From Phaseolus vulgaris (taxonomy: Eukaryota; Streptophyta; Magnoliopsida; Fabales; Fabaceae), in assembly GCF_000499845.2 (NCBI RefSeq), contig NC_023757.2, positions 39,105,162 to 39,169,161 of the forward strand: a stretch of 64,000 bases of DNA, read 5' to 3'. The stretch's first letter is position 1. Each line of letters starts with the position of its first letter. This document shows, in pieces, positions 27,481-39,649 of the stretch. A program made the position numbers and the translations under genes. Below the pieces are notes generated by a model, which had not been told where the DNA came from, made no database searches, and was given only the letters and a program-made list of their open reading frames with translations.

Positions 27481-27735
27481 ATTAAGAAATAAACTTTAAA
27501 CCTAACTCAATCTCATAAAATTGGTTTATAATGTGAGATTTGCACTCATTAATTATATATTACAAAATGTCTTAATCTCTAGTCGATATGATATCTCCAA
27601 TATAAGGTGTGGGTTGGAGATCATACATCGATTGGATATTAAAACATTTCATAGTATATAAGTATGTACAAACCTCACTTTCCATCGATTTTATGAAATT
27701 GAGTTAAGTTACTTCTTAATATAATATAAAAAGTT
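27481..27735. repeat. Fold-back repeat, inverted pair of a legume-type dispersed unit
   Basis: The left arm carries AACCTAACTCAATCTCATAA, then GTGAGATTTGCACTCATTAA, TCTAGTCGATATGATATCTCC. The right arm is the approximate reverse complement (GGAGATCATACATCGATTGG, then ACAAACCTCACTTTCCATCG and TTTTATGAAATTGAGTTAAG). The outermost bases TTAAGAAATAAAC and TACTTCTTAA are complementary too. Single arms of the same unit recur at about 34700, 34950, 35200, 35880, 58960 and 63710. It has no coding capacity. Confidence 0.7.
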
Positions 27736-28748
27736 TATCCTAACGAATTTGGTGAATTTATGAAGTCATCCACAAACTGTAATCGGATCACCCATAATAT
27801 ATAGTTTTGTATCGATTTTATAACTTTTTAATAATATTAGTCACCATTAATTATTCTAACCCATGATTCGGGTCTTGTGTGATAATCGTTTAGTGCCCTT
27901 CTTCCAATACATGTTAATTCTGTGTTTTGTTTTTACTTATCTAATTTTACTTTCTTTTCAACATAATTTAGCCCTAAAATTTTACTCATGTGTGAGTTAA
28001 AAAAAAATCAGCAGATTCAAATATTTTTAGATTAAATTATATAAATATTAAACTAATGTATTTTTTACATTGCTTTATAAATATCGAATCAACGAACCAT
28101 ATTTAAATTCAACGTATTTTTTTTGTACCTTAATATTTTTGCCAGTATTTTTGTGTATGAATTCGAACAATTCCTAGTCAATTACTGATTACTGAAGAAT
28201 AAGATTGGCCTTAAACATTTTTTTCCACATGTAATGTTAATGTTGTGATTTCAAGTCCAACATCATAACATTGCCATATAGTTCATGTTTAATGTTTTAT
28301 TTTCCAAGAAAATAAATGTTTATCTTTGACCACATTTCCCAAGATATCTGAAATTTCTAAAGCTATAGATAAGCATATGTTTTTTTTGTTATTTTTTTAT
28401 ATTGTTAAAAATTATAAAAGAAAATTAAATATACTTGAAGAAATCGAGAGAGAAGAAATTAATGTAACAGGTAATAAAGGAAAATAAACAGATAATTGTT
28501 ATTGATAAAAATGAAAAAATAATTAAGTTGATTGATTTTTCAAAATGAAAAATTAATGAAAGAAACTATCTTTGAGGTATCACAAAAAAATGTCAAAAAA
28601 CATCTTATCAAAAGCTACATCAAAAGCAAAATAATAAGTATTGGATAAGTGAGAAGTATCAAATTCTTATATGTATACATTATAACCATTGATTTAATAT
28701 AAGAATAATAATGCATCACATATAAGTTAAATTTTTTTTTATCACGAT

Positions 28749-29137
28749 CACTACAAGAAATCATGAAATAGAAACTAATTTTTAGAAACCAAAATAATTA
28801 GTTGCAATAGTAACTAAATTAGAGATCATTTTAGAAACTAAAAGAAAATGGTTTCTAAATTATTTTCTATTATTGTTAAATAGTTTCTAAATTGATATCT
28901 AATTAGCAACTAAGGTTTTAACTACCAATTATTTAGTTTCTAAATTTGGTAGCAAAAACATTGGTTGCTAATTAAATACCAATTTAAAAACTATTTAACA
29001 ATAATAGAAAATAATAAAAACTAATTTAAAACCAAATTTTCTTTTAGTTTCTAAAATGGTTTCTATTTTAGTTCCTATTGTAACTAATTATTTTGATCTC
29101 TAAAAATTTGTTTTTATTTCATGATTTTCTTGTAGTG
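28749..29137. mobile_element. Fold-back CACTA-type MITE (389 bp)
   Basis: The ends are CACTACAAGAAATCATGAAA and its near-perfect inverse TTTCATGATTTTCTTGTAGTG. Almost the entire element is self-complementary: for example CTATTATTGTTAAATAGTTT on the left pairs with AAACTATTTAACAATAATAG on the right, so the arms are about 190 bp. The 3-bp flanks GAT and AAT match at two of three positions. CACTA ends plus a 3-bp duplication are the hallmark of En/Spm-type transposons, and this copy is non-autonomous. Confidence 0.75.
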
Positions 29138-29960
29138 AATAAATAAATAAAAACATTTAGGAGATACAAAATGCGTATGTTACGTGATAACATGTAACAT
29201 ATTAAGACTAATGAATTCCAGGTATATTCTCCATTAATTTCTCAATGTTATTAATCTTTCATTTATATTATATTCCCCACCACCTTACAATTGCTCTTTA
29301 TTCCCACTTCTGTTCATTTATTCATTAGAAGTTATTTTAACGTTTTAGATAACTTATTTTTATACTATATGCAAGTTATTTTAGTACAATTTATCATTCA
29401 GCGACTTACATTTTATATTTTATATTCATGCAAATAATTCACATTTTGTTTTCTTACATTTTTTTAAACTTACATGCATTATGTGCAATTACTGTTTTTT
29501 TTTTTAAATTAAGTCATTTTACTTGATCTTTATAATGTTCGGACAAACCCCTTATTCTTCTTTTTTAATATTCGTTTTTGTATAAATTTTAAAAGGTTTT
29601 ATCATAAAAATTGCGAAAACATACACAAAAGGTTAAATATTTCTTAAATATTTGTAATAAGACAATAAAATTTTAATCATTATGGATATTAAGAAGGTTG
29701 ACATCTGTATAAGAATTAAAAAATAAAAATCTTAAGATAATTAGTAAATAATTCATTGTTAGATGAACTTGACATAATTTCTTTATTATTTTATAATTAT
29801 CTATCTTAATTTTCTATATAACAACTTAATTTTTTTTTATCTTTATTATTATTTCTAACTGTTTGTTTATAAATAAGTTTTAAATATTTATTAACTAGAC
29901 TTACTATTAGATTCATTAAAAGACGATTTGAGGTTATCTAACCTTATTTATACTATCATC
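29138..29960. other. AT-rich intergenic DNA
   Basis: Nothing was recognised between the fold-back element and the LINE insertion. Confidence 0.5.
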
Positions 29961-29977
29961 ATGATTTAATTGGTTAA

Positions 29978-31568
29978 CTGTAATGTGATGTGATGACAAC
30001 TCCCTTTGTGTACTTGGGACTACTGGTAGGTGGGTGTCATAAGCGTGGTGCTTGTTGGAATGGGGTGGTAGAGAAAGTGCAGAGTAAACTGTCTAGGTGG
30101 AAAGGCAGGTGCTTGTCAATGGCAGGGAGGATTTGTTTGATCAAGTTCGTTCTCTCCTCTATCCCGCTTTTCTTTATGTCATTGTTTAAAATGCCCTCTC
30201 TGGTGGCGGACAAGTTAGTTTGAATATAAAGAAATTTTCTTTGGGGATGGGGCTCCGAAGGAAGGAAAATTGCTTGGGCTTCTTGGGACAAGGTGTGCGA
30301 GCCTCGGGACGTTGGTGGTCTTGGAACCGTTGATATTAGGATCTTTAACTTGGCTTTGTTAGGAAAGTGGATTTGGAGACTGGGAACAGATAAAGGAGGG
30401 TTGTGGAAAGAGATTCTTGTTTCTAAATACGGTGGGTGAAGAAGTTTAAGAGAGGGTGGTAAGGTTAGTAGGGGCTCCCTCTGGTGGAAAGATTTGAAGC
30501 AGGTTTGGGATTCAGAGGGTTGGGGAAGAAGTTTTGAAGATGGGTTTAAGTGGAAAGTGGGTGACGGTAAAGATATCTCTTTATGGGAGGATAGTTGGTT
30601 GAGTTGTGGTGCTTTTAAGGGAGTTTTTCCGAGATTATACTCTCTAAGTTTGGCCAAAGAGGCAAAGGTGGCTGAGCTTGGACATTGGCTTAATGATGTT
30701 TGGGTTTGGCAGTCGGACTAGCGAAGATCTTTTTTCGACTGGGAGAAGGCTTTGTTGGAACAGCTGGTTCAGAATTTACAAGAGGTGAAGCCGTTTGTGG
30801 GAGAGGAGGACATTTGGGTTTGGAAGGTTTGGGGTGTCTAACTTATGTTGTAAACTCAGCCTATGTTCACGTAAGGAGGGTTCAAGGAGGGGAGTCTTCT
30901 TCGGTGTACAGTAAGTTGTGGAGGTGTAAAGTCTTTCTTTCGGCTTTGATCACTGCTTGGAGGGTGTTGGAGAATAGGGTTGCCTCTAAGGTTAATTTGG
31001 CAAGGCGTGGAGTGGTGGTAGAAAATTCTTTGTGTTGTCTGTGTGGGGGAGGAGGAAGAGTCATCTTGTCACTTGTTTTCTGTTTGCATGTTTGTTTGGC
31101 GTGTTTGGTGTTTGTGCTTCGAGTGGCTTGGTGTATTGTTCGTGATCCACAATGACCCTTTGACAAAATTTTCACAGTTCAGGATGAGTCAGGCTTCTGA
31201 GTCAGTTAATGATGTCTGGAGTGCAATTTGGGTTGGTATAGTGAGCGAAATCTGGAAACATGGGAACTCGATCATCTTCGATAGATGTGTGGAAGATGTG
31301 TCTGAAGTGTTTGCTTCAATGCAAGTAAAGATGTGGTCTTGAATTGTTGCAAAGTCTAATTCTGATTATTTCTCTTATTCTAGTTGGGTTATAAATCTTT
31401 TGGCTTGTATGAGACTGTTTCATTGATTCTGGTTACAGTTGGTCTGGGTGCCGGTGTGTTGGGATGATAGACACGTTTTTAGGTGTTTGATGTCTTGTTT
31501 TTCTGTATAAGGGTTGGACCACTCCTGAAGTGGTCCCTATTTATTTATTTTTTATTGTTGATAAAAAA
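29978..31568 (+). mobile_element. 5'-truncated LINE retrotransposon with 17-bp target-site duplication
   Basis: The 17 bases ATGATTTAATTGGTTAA occur at 29961-29977 and again at 31569-31585, bracketing the element. Plus-strand frames give the C-terminal part of a plant LINE reverse transcriptase (FVYLGLLVGG, KLSRWKGRCLSMAGRICLIK, SSIPLFFMSLFKMP at about 30000-30220). Downstream comes the segment with LWEDSWL (about 30600), then a zf-RVT-like region (NRVASKVNLARRGV, then CCLCGGGG, about 30970-31060), and WKHGNSIIFDR near 31255. The 3' end is a T/A-rich tail (TTTATTTATTTTTTATTG, then GATAAAAAAA). Stops and frame changes separate the pieces, so it is dead. The endonuclease and the front of the polymerase are missing, as in typical incomplete target-primed reverse transcription. 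Confidence 0.88.
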
Positions 31569-31699
31569 ATGATTTAATTGGTTAAATTAAATAGTTTATG
31601 TTAAAATTATTTTAATATAACTCTTATCTTAGATAAGAACTATTACCGGGTAAGTCTAAATATAAATGTTGAGTTTTCATCTTTTTATCAAATATAATA

Positions 31700-32140
31700 A
31701 AGTACACTAATTTTTCAAATTGTGTGTTGGTTAATCGAAACCAGTGATAACATGTGCTTCACTTGTTGAACACGGACCAAAAGTTTGTGGTGCTAGCATA
31801 TGAGAAGGGTTCCATCCAAGTAGAAATGTGTCCATCCGTGAAGTGTGCTTTCCCGCGGGAAAACTTGGTCCACATAGCTGGGCCAGCACCCAAACAGCCG
31901 CACTATATTGGCTTTCTTCGCAGGTGGAGTTCATGGTAAAAGTCGAAAAATACTTTTGAAACATTCCAAGCTCGAACATAATGAAGTTGAACTTCATGGG
32001 TATCTTCCAAAGGCTCAAAACTACACTAAGTTAATGAGACAAAGCAAGTTTTGTTTGTGCCCAAGTGCACACCAAGTTGGAAGTCCTAGAGTGTGGAAGC
32101 AATTGTTCGTCATAACTTGTGACAATTATCCCACACTTGC
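31700..32140 (+). pseudogene. Displaced, inverted GT47 pseudogene fragment
   Basis: Plus-strand frames give FFAGGVHGKSRKILLKHSK and then LHGYLPKAQNYTKLMRQSKF and CLCPSAHQVGSPRV. These correspond to the middle of exon 4 of the GT47 genes. It begins in the preceding intron (TGTGTTGGTTAATCGAAACC, about 31722). Similarity is closest to the dead copy at 50390-50770 on the other strand: both carry the same in-frame stop (GCTAGCATATGAGAAGG) and the same frame-breaking loss before TTGGCTTTCTTCGCAGG. Similarity ends after CATAACTTGTGACAATTAT (about 32135). One extra insertion (TGCTTCACTTGTTGAACAC, about 31750-31770) is unique to it. It cannot make a protein. Confidence 0.85.
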
Positions 32141-32419
32141 TAATAAAGTCCTAGAGTGAGAATCATCAATAAGTATGTTAAAAATAAGGTAAATTGTTAA
32201 TATATCAAATTATGATAAGTGTTAGTCTCTAAATTTAAAATTAATATTACTCTTTTAAAAATAGTTTTTTTTATTAGTAAGAAACAATATATACATAAGT
32301 TATATATTTTTTTTAATTTTAATGTGAATATATTTTATGTATCATGGTATGAAAGTATATAGTTGTATTATGAATATATATTTTTTATCAGCGTACTATG
32401 AATATATATTATGCACGTT

Positions 32420-32731
32420 CACTAGAAAAAAAATAATAAGTTGCTGCATTTACTAAATTATATATTATTATAAAAAATAAAAAATTATTGATATTTAAAA
32501 TAATTTTTATTATTAATAATAACTCTAAATTATTGTCTAATTAGTGACTACTATTTTAGTTACTTTAGATTCTAAAGTTATATCTAATTAAATACTAATT
32601 TATAACTATTTATTAATAATAAAAATATGTTAGATATCAGTTTTTTTTAGTTTTTAAAATAGTACTTAATTTATTTATGGTAATATTTTTTTTTTAAAAT
32701 TAGTTTGTATTTATTGGTTTTCTTTGTAGTG
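32420..32731. mobile_element. CACTA-type fold-back MITE with perfect GTT duplication
   Basis: The ends are CACTAGAAAAAAAATAATAAG and ATTGGTTTTCTTTGTAGTG, with a self-complementary AT-rich interior (arms around TTATTATTAATAATAACT and ACTATTTATTAATAATAAAA). The 3 bp on either side are both GTT (32417-32419 and 32732-32734). It is in the same style as 28749-29137 and 4982-5187 but more diverged. Confidence 0.7.
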
Positions 32732-32734
32732 GTT

Positions 32735-35700
32735 TTTGAATGTTAGAATTCATACTTAAACTCAAAAATAGTTTTAAAATAATAACATTAAATATAGTTA
32801 AGTTTATATTTCAATTTGTACTTACTTTTATTGAGTAAACAAAAATAAAATGAATAAAGGAGAAAACAAAAATATCCTAACCTAAAAGTAACCCGATGCT
32901 AACGTATTTTCCATTATGAAAACATGTCCATTGTTAAATTAAGTGGTGCTCCATTTCTTAGCAGTCCATCTTTTATGATTGCATCCACTTTGGCCCTTTT
33001 GAAGAAGGACAGCGACTTTGTTATTAATGTTTTGAAGACTACACTGAAGAGGACAATAAGGAAAGTGGGTGCCAAACAAAGATTAAAGGTATTAATTAAT
33101 GTTTTTCAAATTCTTGTAATCACTCAAGAAGTCAATTTTGATGGTGGATGAAAAGGTAAGAGTCAATTCGTCATGATTACTTTTTATAATGCCTTGCAAA
33201 TTTTGATCGTGGCAGACTAGAAATGTAGAAGAAGAAAGATATATATGTATATAATAAATGGAAGAAGTTTTTATTTTTTATAAAATATGTGGGATACATA
33301 ATCACTTGATTCCATGGTGATATGGAAGAAGAAAAAAGAGCAATATTAAACTATACATGTGACAATTTAAATGAGTTTTCCGATAAGTTTTTTTATTTTC
33401 TATACAAAATAAAAATAAATAAAATTAACTTCTACATATATAAATGAAAATTAAATTATATATATAAAGAATATTTTTTTTTAAAATAATGTGATTCTTT
33501 TTACAAATTATTCTATATATAAGATAATTTTAATTTACAGACAAGCTAATTTAAAAATTATTTTAAAAAAAAACTTAAAAAGAAACTCATCAAACATGTC
33601 CATAATCGATATTATAATATAAATATATTATTATCAAATTTTTATTATAATTTTTAATTTATTTTATTTCTTATTTATTTTTCGTAAAATCTTTTCTTAT
33701 CTACTTATATATCCATTTCTCGTCTATTTCTTCTTTTTCAACTAAAGAAAATATTAGAGATAATTCGGTTTAAAATATTCTCATATACTAAAGACTTTTT
33801 TATATATATAAAAACAACTTAATTATGAATTTTTATGTAAAGATTATATGCTACAGGTACTTAAAATTAAGTAAATATGCTTGGATACGTACAAATAAAA
33901 TCGTCATACACCTCTCGATAGTTTTTTTCCTGCAAATTATTATTATTATTATATATAATAACAAATCATTATACAAATTCAATCTCTAAATACACCACTA
34001 TAGAAATAAACATATAAGAAAGAAATTACTAATAAATTATAAGAGAAATTACTACAACAAATAAATTTTATGTTTTAATGAAAGGAGAAGCAGGAAAAAA
34101 AAATACTAGCAAGAAATAATTATAATTTTGTGTGTGTGTAGAAGTTCATGTTTATATAAATATAGTGATGGAGTGTAAAAATAACTCATTTGAAGAAGAG
34201 TGCCACCAAGAAAGAGTTAACAGTAGGAAGAAGGGGCACACTAGTGGGGGAGAAGAATTAGGAATCACAATGATGAGTGTTAGAATTTTCTTTGATCAAA
34301 ATATTAGACAAAGAAAAATCATAATTAATTTAAATGTTATTTATTATTATCAATAAATAATTATTATTTTTTCCTTTAAATTAATATGAAATTTTAAAAA
34401 ATTATTTAAAATAAATACAAACAATCGTATAATTAAAAAAATAATATTTTAAGTTGTAAAATACAAATAAATAAATTTTACAAGAAAATAAATAAAAAAT
34501 AGTAAAATAAAAAAGACAAATGAACATAGAACTTTTTCTTCGATAGATAATTTGAAATTACATATGAATATCAACTGATAAATAATAATCTAAAAAGTAA
34601 AAACAATTTTTTCGCTACCTAAAAAATAATGATCGTTAATATGTAAAATTTTGTATATATCCATTAATATATATATATATATAACTTTAATACTATATTT
34701 AGATAATAAAGTTTAAGCCTAATTCAATCTCATTAATAAAGATAATTAAACACACTAAATCGATTATACTTTTAATTAATGTGGGATCTCTAATACATCT
34801 ATTACGTTGAGGACATCTAATGTGAGAATCGGGAGAGACCTAATAACGAGTGACATTTTTTTATCAATTGATAAAGAGGAGTGACATAATAGGTTCAAAT
34901 AACTATTAGGATAAACTTTTAATGATTTTAATATAATATTAAAATAGTGAAATTTAAATTTAACTCAATATCACAAAACCAGTTCAGTAAGGTGAGGTTT
35001 GTCTATGTTTATATAATGTAATTTGAGATTATTTCGAGTTGATGTGAGTTATTTAACACTCCCTCATACTAAGAACATAAAAAATAATGAGAATAAAAAA
35101 TATCTAATAATGGATGACACGATAAGTTCAAATCTCAAATAGGATAAACTCTTATACTATATTATATTAGACTTTGATATTATATTAAAGTAAAATAATA
35201 AAATTTAAACATATTTCAATCTTAAAAAAAATTGGTCAAATTTGTTAAATTGATTTTATCTTTATATGTAAGACCTCACCAACAACATTTTTAAATTAAT
35301 ACACTTTAAAATGTATTACACTTTTTTTTTTATCAGAAAAAAAAATGCATTAAATGGAAGTACTTTATACAAATAGATTTTGAAATGGAACAAAATTTAG
35401 CCCATGAACAAACTACTATACCTTTCTACCTTTTGGGCTAATGAGTCACCTCCTTCCAAATTTGTCACCAAAGTCTAAAAATTGTGCCTGCTTTACAACA
35501 GTAGATTACCCTGGGATTGAGTCTTGAACATGTTAACAGCTACATCATGGGTAAGAATTGGTAATGTGTAGCCAAAAATTTCTGTCCCAAAATCGTGGTT
35601 GTAAGTCTATGACTCATTAAAAAATGTCTAGTTCTTTATTCTATCTCCAGAAATCATTGAATCCATGTTCTGCATAATCCTGGGACTGTCCACTTAGCTT

Positions 35701-37310
35701 TGCATTCAGAAAAGTTCTTTGACCAAGATATGGAAAATATACATCATCCAAAAGAATGTCCTTCATAATATGAACTTGTTATCAATTCAGTGATTCCTTC
35801 GTGAAGTTTGGTTACTGCAGGATTAAAATTTGTTTTTTCTATTCTGCACCACCCACATACCACATTTAGAAATAAATATTATTAAGATGTGAATTTTAAG
35901 TCTAATTCAGTCTTATAAAATTAATTTATAAGATAAAATTTGTAATATTCTATAAAATATTCTTATTTATAGTTGACGTAAGATCTTTAATACATCCACT
36001 CAAATCTAAGCTAACAACTTATTCGTGTAACTATATATTTTTATATTTATGGCTAGTTCAATAACGATACACGTCAAAATTTCACAATAATTGATTATTT
36101 AACCTCTCTAATAAAAATAATGAAGTGTGTTAGATAAAAATATGGTTATATATATATATATATATAAATACAAATTACATATCATTTCCATTATATGTCA
36201 TTTTTTATGTGTGGATAATTTTATTTTTTATGTCATGTTGGCACTTCCATTCCTATTTTATAAATTTTAATATTTTTATGACTACAGTTCTTGTTCTTTT
36301 TCATTGATCTTAACCCAATAGTTTAGTTTACATGGTTAAATTTTATGGTAAACATCATGAATACTGATACGACATAGACACAGAGATACGTAAATCTATA
36401 TAATGTAGGACACGGAAACACGAATCTATATATTATATAATTATGAATTATATAAATTGTCAATAAATATTTATGGGTACAAGTATGTTTCATATTTTTT
36501 TGGAATAAATTTGAGTTTTTAGAAAATATTTATTCTTTTTAAAATTGTGGTAGAACCGTGCTAGAATTGTAAGAAATTCAACAAATATATTTTGAATTGA
36601 ACACTTCACCGATAAATATCCTAAAAGTATTGTACGAGTGTCGACACCGATACGTGTATTCAACACGGACACACTATTTAAGAAAATTGTTCCAACCTCA
36701 TAGGTAAAGCACAATGTCCATAGTAGGGAGGAAAAATTACAGGATTTCTTTTAATTCTTAAAAATGGATAGGTTTTTAAAATTAAAAAAGTAGTAAATAC
36801 TAGTGTTTTTATTTTAAAATATGACTTTGGCTTTTTTAATTTGTTTACTAAATTATATTTTAACTTACAGCATTAAATTGAAATTAAAACATGATTTTTT
36901 TTAATTTCTTACAATTTTTTTTATATTATTATACAAGTATATGTATAAACACAATTTCTCTATAAAAAATAAAGCAATTTTTTTTTTATAAATGCAATTT
37001 AAATAAAAATAATAAAAAAATGAGTTTTTACAAACATTAATTAAACTATTTATTTTTGTAAAAATCATGTTTAAAAACCTTTTTTATTATAAATAAATAA
37101 AAATTATAAAGATGTGTTTCAAAACTCTGCTCATTCAATCAAAGTCACGACACGGAACTTATTTTCATTGGTTAAATCAATCTTAAAATATGAAAGAACT
37201 ATTATTTTGAAAAGCAATGAAAATATTATATATATATATATATATATCGAGTTAAGTAACTTTTAATTTTTTTTAAAGTAATCATTGTTTAAATTTACAA
37301 AGATAATAAA
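32735..37310. other. AT-rich spacer with several dispersed-repeat arms
   Basis: No host gene was recognised. A 75-codon plus-strand frame at 32924-33151 has ordinary codon composition (SGAPFLSSPSFMIASTLALL) and might be an exon relic, but I cannot name it. Arms of the legume dispersed unit lie near 34700-34800, 34945-35055, 35185-35285 and 35875-36005. A stretch at 35340-35870 is less AT-rich, with no open frame. A GACAC-rich segment (36365-36680, for example GTGTCGACACCGATACGTG) resembles a common plant dispersed repeat. (TA)n tracts lie at 36147-36167 and 37227-37248. Confidence 0.45.
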
Positions 37311-37496
37311 TGTAAGGGTCTAGAAAATAACCTTAGAGTTGAAGTGGTATATTTTAATTGATACCTGAATATTTTATTATTAAAATAAAAATGACATATA
37401 AATAGAAAATTCAGTTATTCAAGTTTCATTTTAAAAAACCACCATCTCTACCAATTTCCCTTTTCCTTTCTCTCCCTTCTCTCCCTTCTCTATAAG

Positions 37497-37745
37497 ATTT
37501 TGATATCCTCGCTTATCAGTTTGGCGATCGGAGTCTGCCATTGGACTCCTGACAGCGAAAGACTACAAGACCGCCCGATCAGAATATTCTATAGAGTAAG
37601 TTTAGTTTCTTTTTTCCCTCTTTTTCTCTCCCTTCTCCCTAAGATTCTGATCTCCTTGCTTATCAGTTTGGCTATCAGAGTCTGCCATTGGACTCCTGGC
37701 AGTGAATCCTATAAGATTGCCCGATCAAAATCTCTGATAGAGTAA
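37497..37745. repeat. Tandem pair of about 130-bp units inside the solo LTR
   Basis: The phrases TTATCAGTTTGG, GAGTCTGCCATTGGACTCCT, then CCCGATCA and GATAGAGTAAGTT appear in the same order in both halves (second half from about 37640). Units are separated by a CT-rich run (CTCTCCCTTCTCCCTAAGAT). Confidence 0.8.
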
Positions 37746-38329
37746 GTTCAATTTTTACCTTTCTCTGAGTCAAATTTTGAACTTGTAGGTCTATCTCAAC
37801 CTAAGTGTATGCATGTGTTTTTTTTTAGTTTTACGATTAGTCTTTAGCATATCAGAGTCTTAGAGATATAGTTAGATCTTTTATCAGGACTCTGTGGTGC
37901 AGGTTAAGCTACTTTAGAAGATTTTGGTAGGTTTGGAGCTCTTCGTGAGCATATGCTCAAGTAAAGGTAAGGGAAGCTGGTTTAAAATCTTCAATAGAAC
38001 CCTAGGTTAGAAGATTTGAATGTGAGTGTGACGGGGTCACCAATTCCAGATTTTGTTGCAAGATTTCTTGTCCTGAGTAGAATGTAGTTTGATTGAAACT
38101 GAAAGTGTTGTGATTGAGAATTGGTTGTTTGATTTAAATGGTTTTGGAATTTGAAATCATATATATGTATAAATGGACATAATAACTCAATGATTCAATG
38201 AGAGTGATTGTATCATGCTAAACAAGAACTATCAATGTAATGTGTAGATTTATAATTTATGAATTGAATGAGATATTGATTTATAATCTAATAGGTATAT
38301 TAAGTTATGCAGAATTTTTATGCGTATTT

Positions 38330-38465
38330 CGCTCAAGCTAGCAAGTGCTAGCTCAAGCTAAAAATGTTGGGTGCTCTCTAGAGGATTTTAGCCCAAGCTA
38401 AAAATTTTGGGTGCTCTCCGGTAGATTTTAGCTCAAGCTAGCGAATTCTAGCTCAAGCTAAAGTA
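38330..38465. repeat. Tandem GCTCAAGCTA repeats inside the solo LTR
   Basis: GCTCAAGCTA or GCCCAAGCTA occurs six times in about 130 bp, with two copies of a larger unit AAAATNTTGGGTGCTCTC. This is internal structure of the LTR. Confidence 0.75.
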
Positions 38466-39649
38466 AAAAAAATAAAATAAAATAAAATAAAAATATTAAA
38501 CTAATTTTTATTTGCTTTTAAAAGATTGATTTATTTATTTCAATATAGTTTTTCTTATAAAGTATGTAAACTTTTATTTCATGTATAGTTAATTGAAAAT
38601 CTCTTTAATTAGACATTTATATGATTAGTCAATGAATTGTTGTGTATTTTGTATTCTAAACATTGGTATGATTTGATTGTTTGATGGTGGATATTATGAG
38701 GTTCAAAATATGAATTCTAATCGAGACATAGTATTTTCAGGAAAGAAAATACCGTTTAAGATTGTTTAGGATGTGCATTGACTAGGGATTCATCTAGAAG
38801 GAAATATCCTGACTCTCCTGAGATAATGGAATCATATAGATGAAGTTATTCAGGTGGTGAGAAAGTCGAAGGAGGTTCATATGAATGGGTAAGTTGTTTG
38901 AAAGATAATTAACTTGACCTGACATATGAATTAACCTTGTCATACTAGGAGAGAAATGATATTGAGATTAATTATGCGCATAGCTGTATGGATTTCACAG
39001 TGACCTAGTATGATAGATGCAGATCTCTGAGTCTAAGTCAACGCATGAGTCTTCCGGAAGTAGAGTCAAGTGTCTATGTGTTATGAGTCAGTAGAAGTCT
39101 GACATGTGAAAAGATGAATTATGAAATTTAATAGACACTTGATTATTTGAGAAATTGTATGAGACTTGATGAATTATGTTGATTAATTTGACATGAGATT
39201 ATATATAAATTTTTATATAGCTAGCTTACCCTGTTATTTTTTTGTGTTTGTTTCTTTATCTGTGATGATCGTGTTTTACATGGGAGCAAATGAGATTGCA
39301 GGTAATAGAGCTCCTCAGTGGGCAACTGTAGTATTTTTGATGTATATATTAACTCCCTATGAAGAGGGATATCTTTTTGAGATACAAATATGATAACCTA
39401 ATATATGTTTACATGTTAATTAGATATTACATGCATAATATATTAACAAATATGAAAAATAATAATTAGGGATGTTACAATAAAAATGTAATCTTATTTC
39501 ATTAAAAAAAAAATCTTTCATGATATTACATCTAAAACAATAGAGGAGAAAACTTGAAAGACAAATAAATTAATGTTTTCAAATGAACATAATAAAATAA
39601 AACATCAATATATTTGTAAGTACATTGGTGTATACTATGAAAGACAAAA

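Larger units (their letters stand above)
37311..39479. repeat. Solo LTR (2.17 kb) with ATAAA target duplication
   Basis: It starts TGTAAGGGTCTAGAAAATAA and ends AATTAGGGATGTTACA, so TGTAA..TTACA form the inverted ends. The five bases ATAAA stand immediately outside on both sides (37306-37310 and 39480-39484). Long LTRs with TGTAA..TTACA ends suggest Ty3-gypsy origin, though no coding region survives to prove it. The interior contains a tandem pair at 37497-37745 and a second pair at about 38330-38465. Open frames at 37500-37745 and 39193-39393 lie wholly inside and are not genes. Confidence 0.75.

Noticed and set aside
30037..30657. 206-codon minus-strand open frame
   Set aside because: It is the antisense of the LINE reverse-transcriptase region. 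Its sequence shows no domain and is Pro/Ser-rich because it mirrors purine-rich coding DNA.
31731..32018. 95-codon minus frame at 31731 and its look-alike at 50495-50764 plus
   Set aside because: They resemble each other only because both are antisense to the duplicated GT47 pseudogene segment.
36365..36680. GACAC-rich segment as a possible satellite or element end
   Set aside because: The motif is scattered rather than regular, with no definable boundaries.
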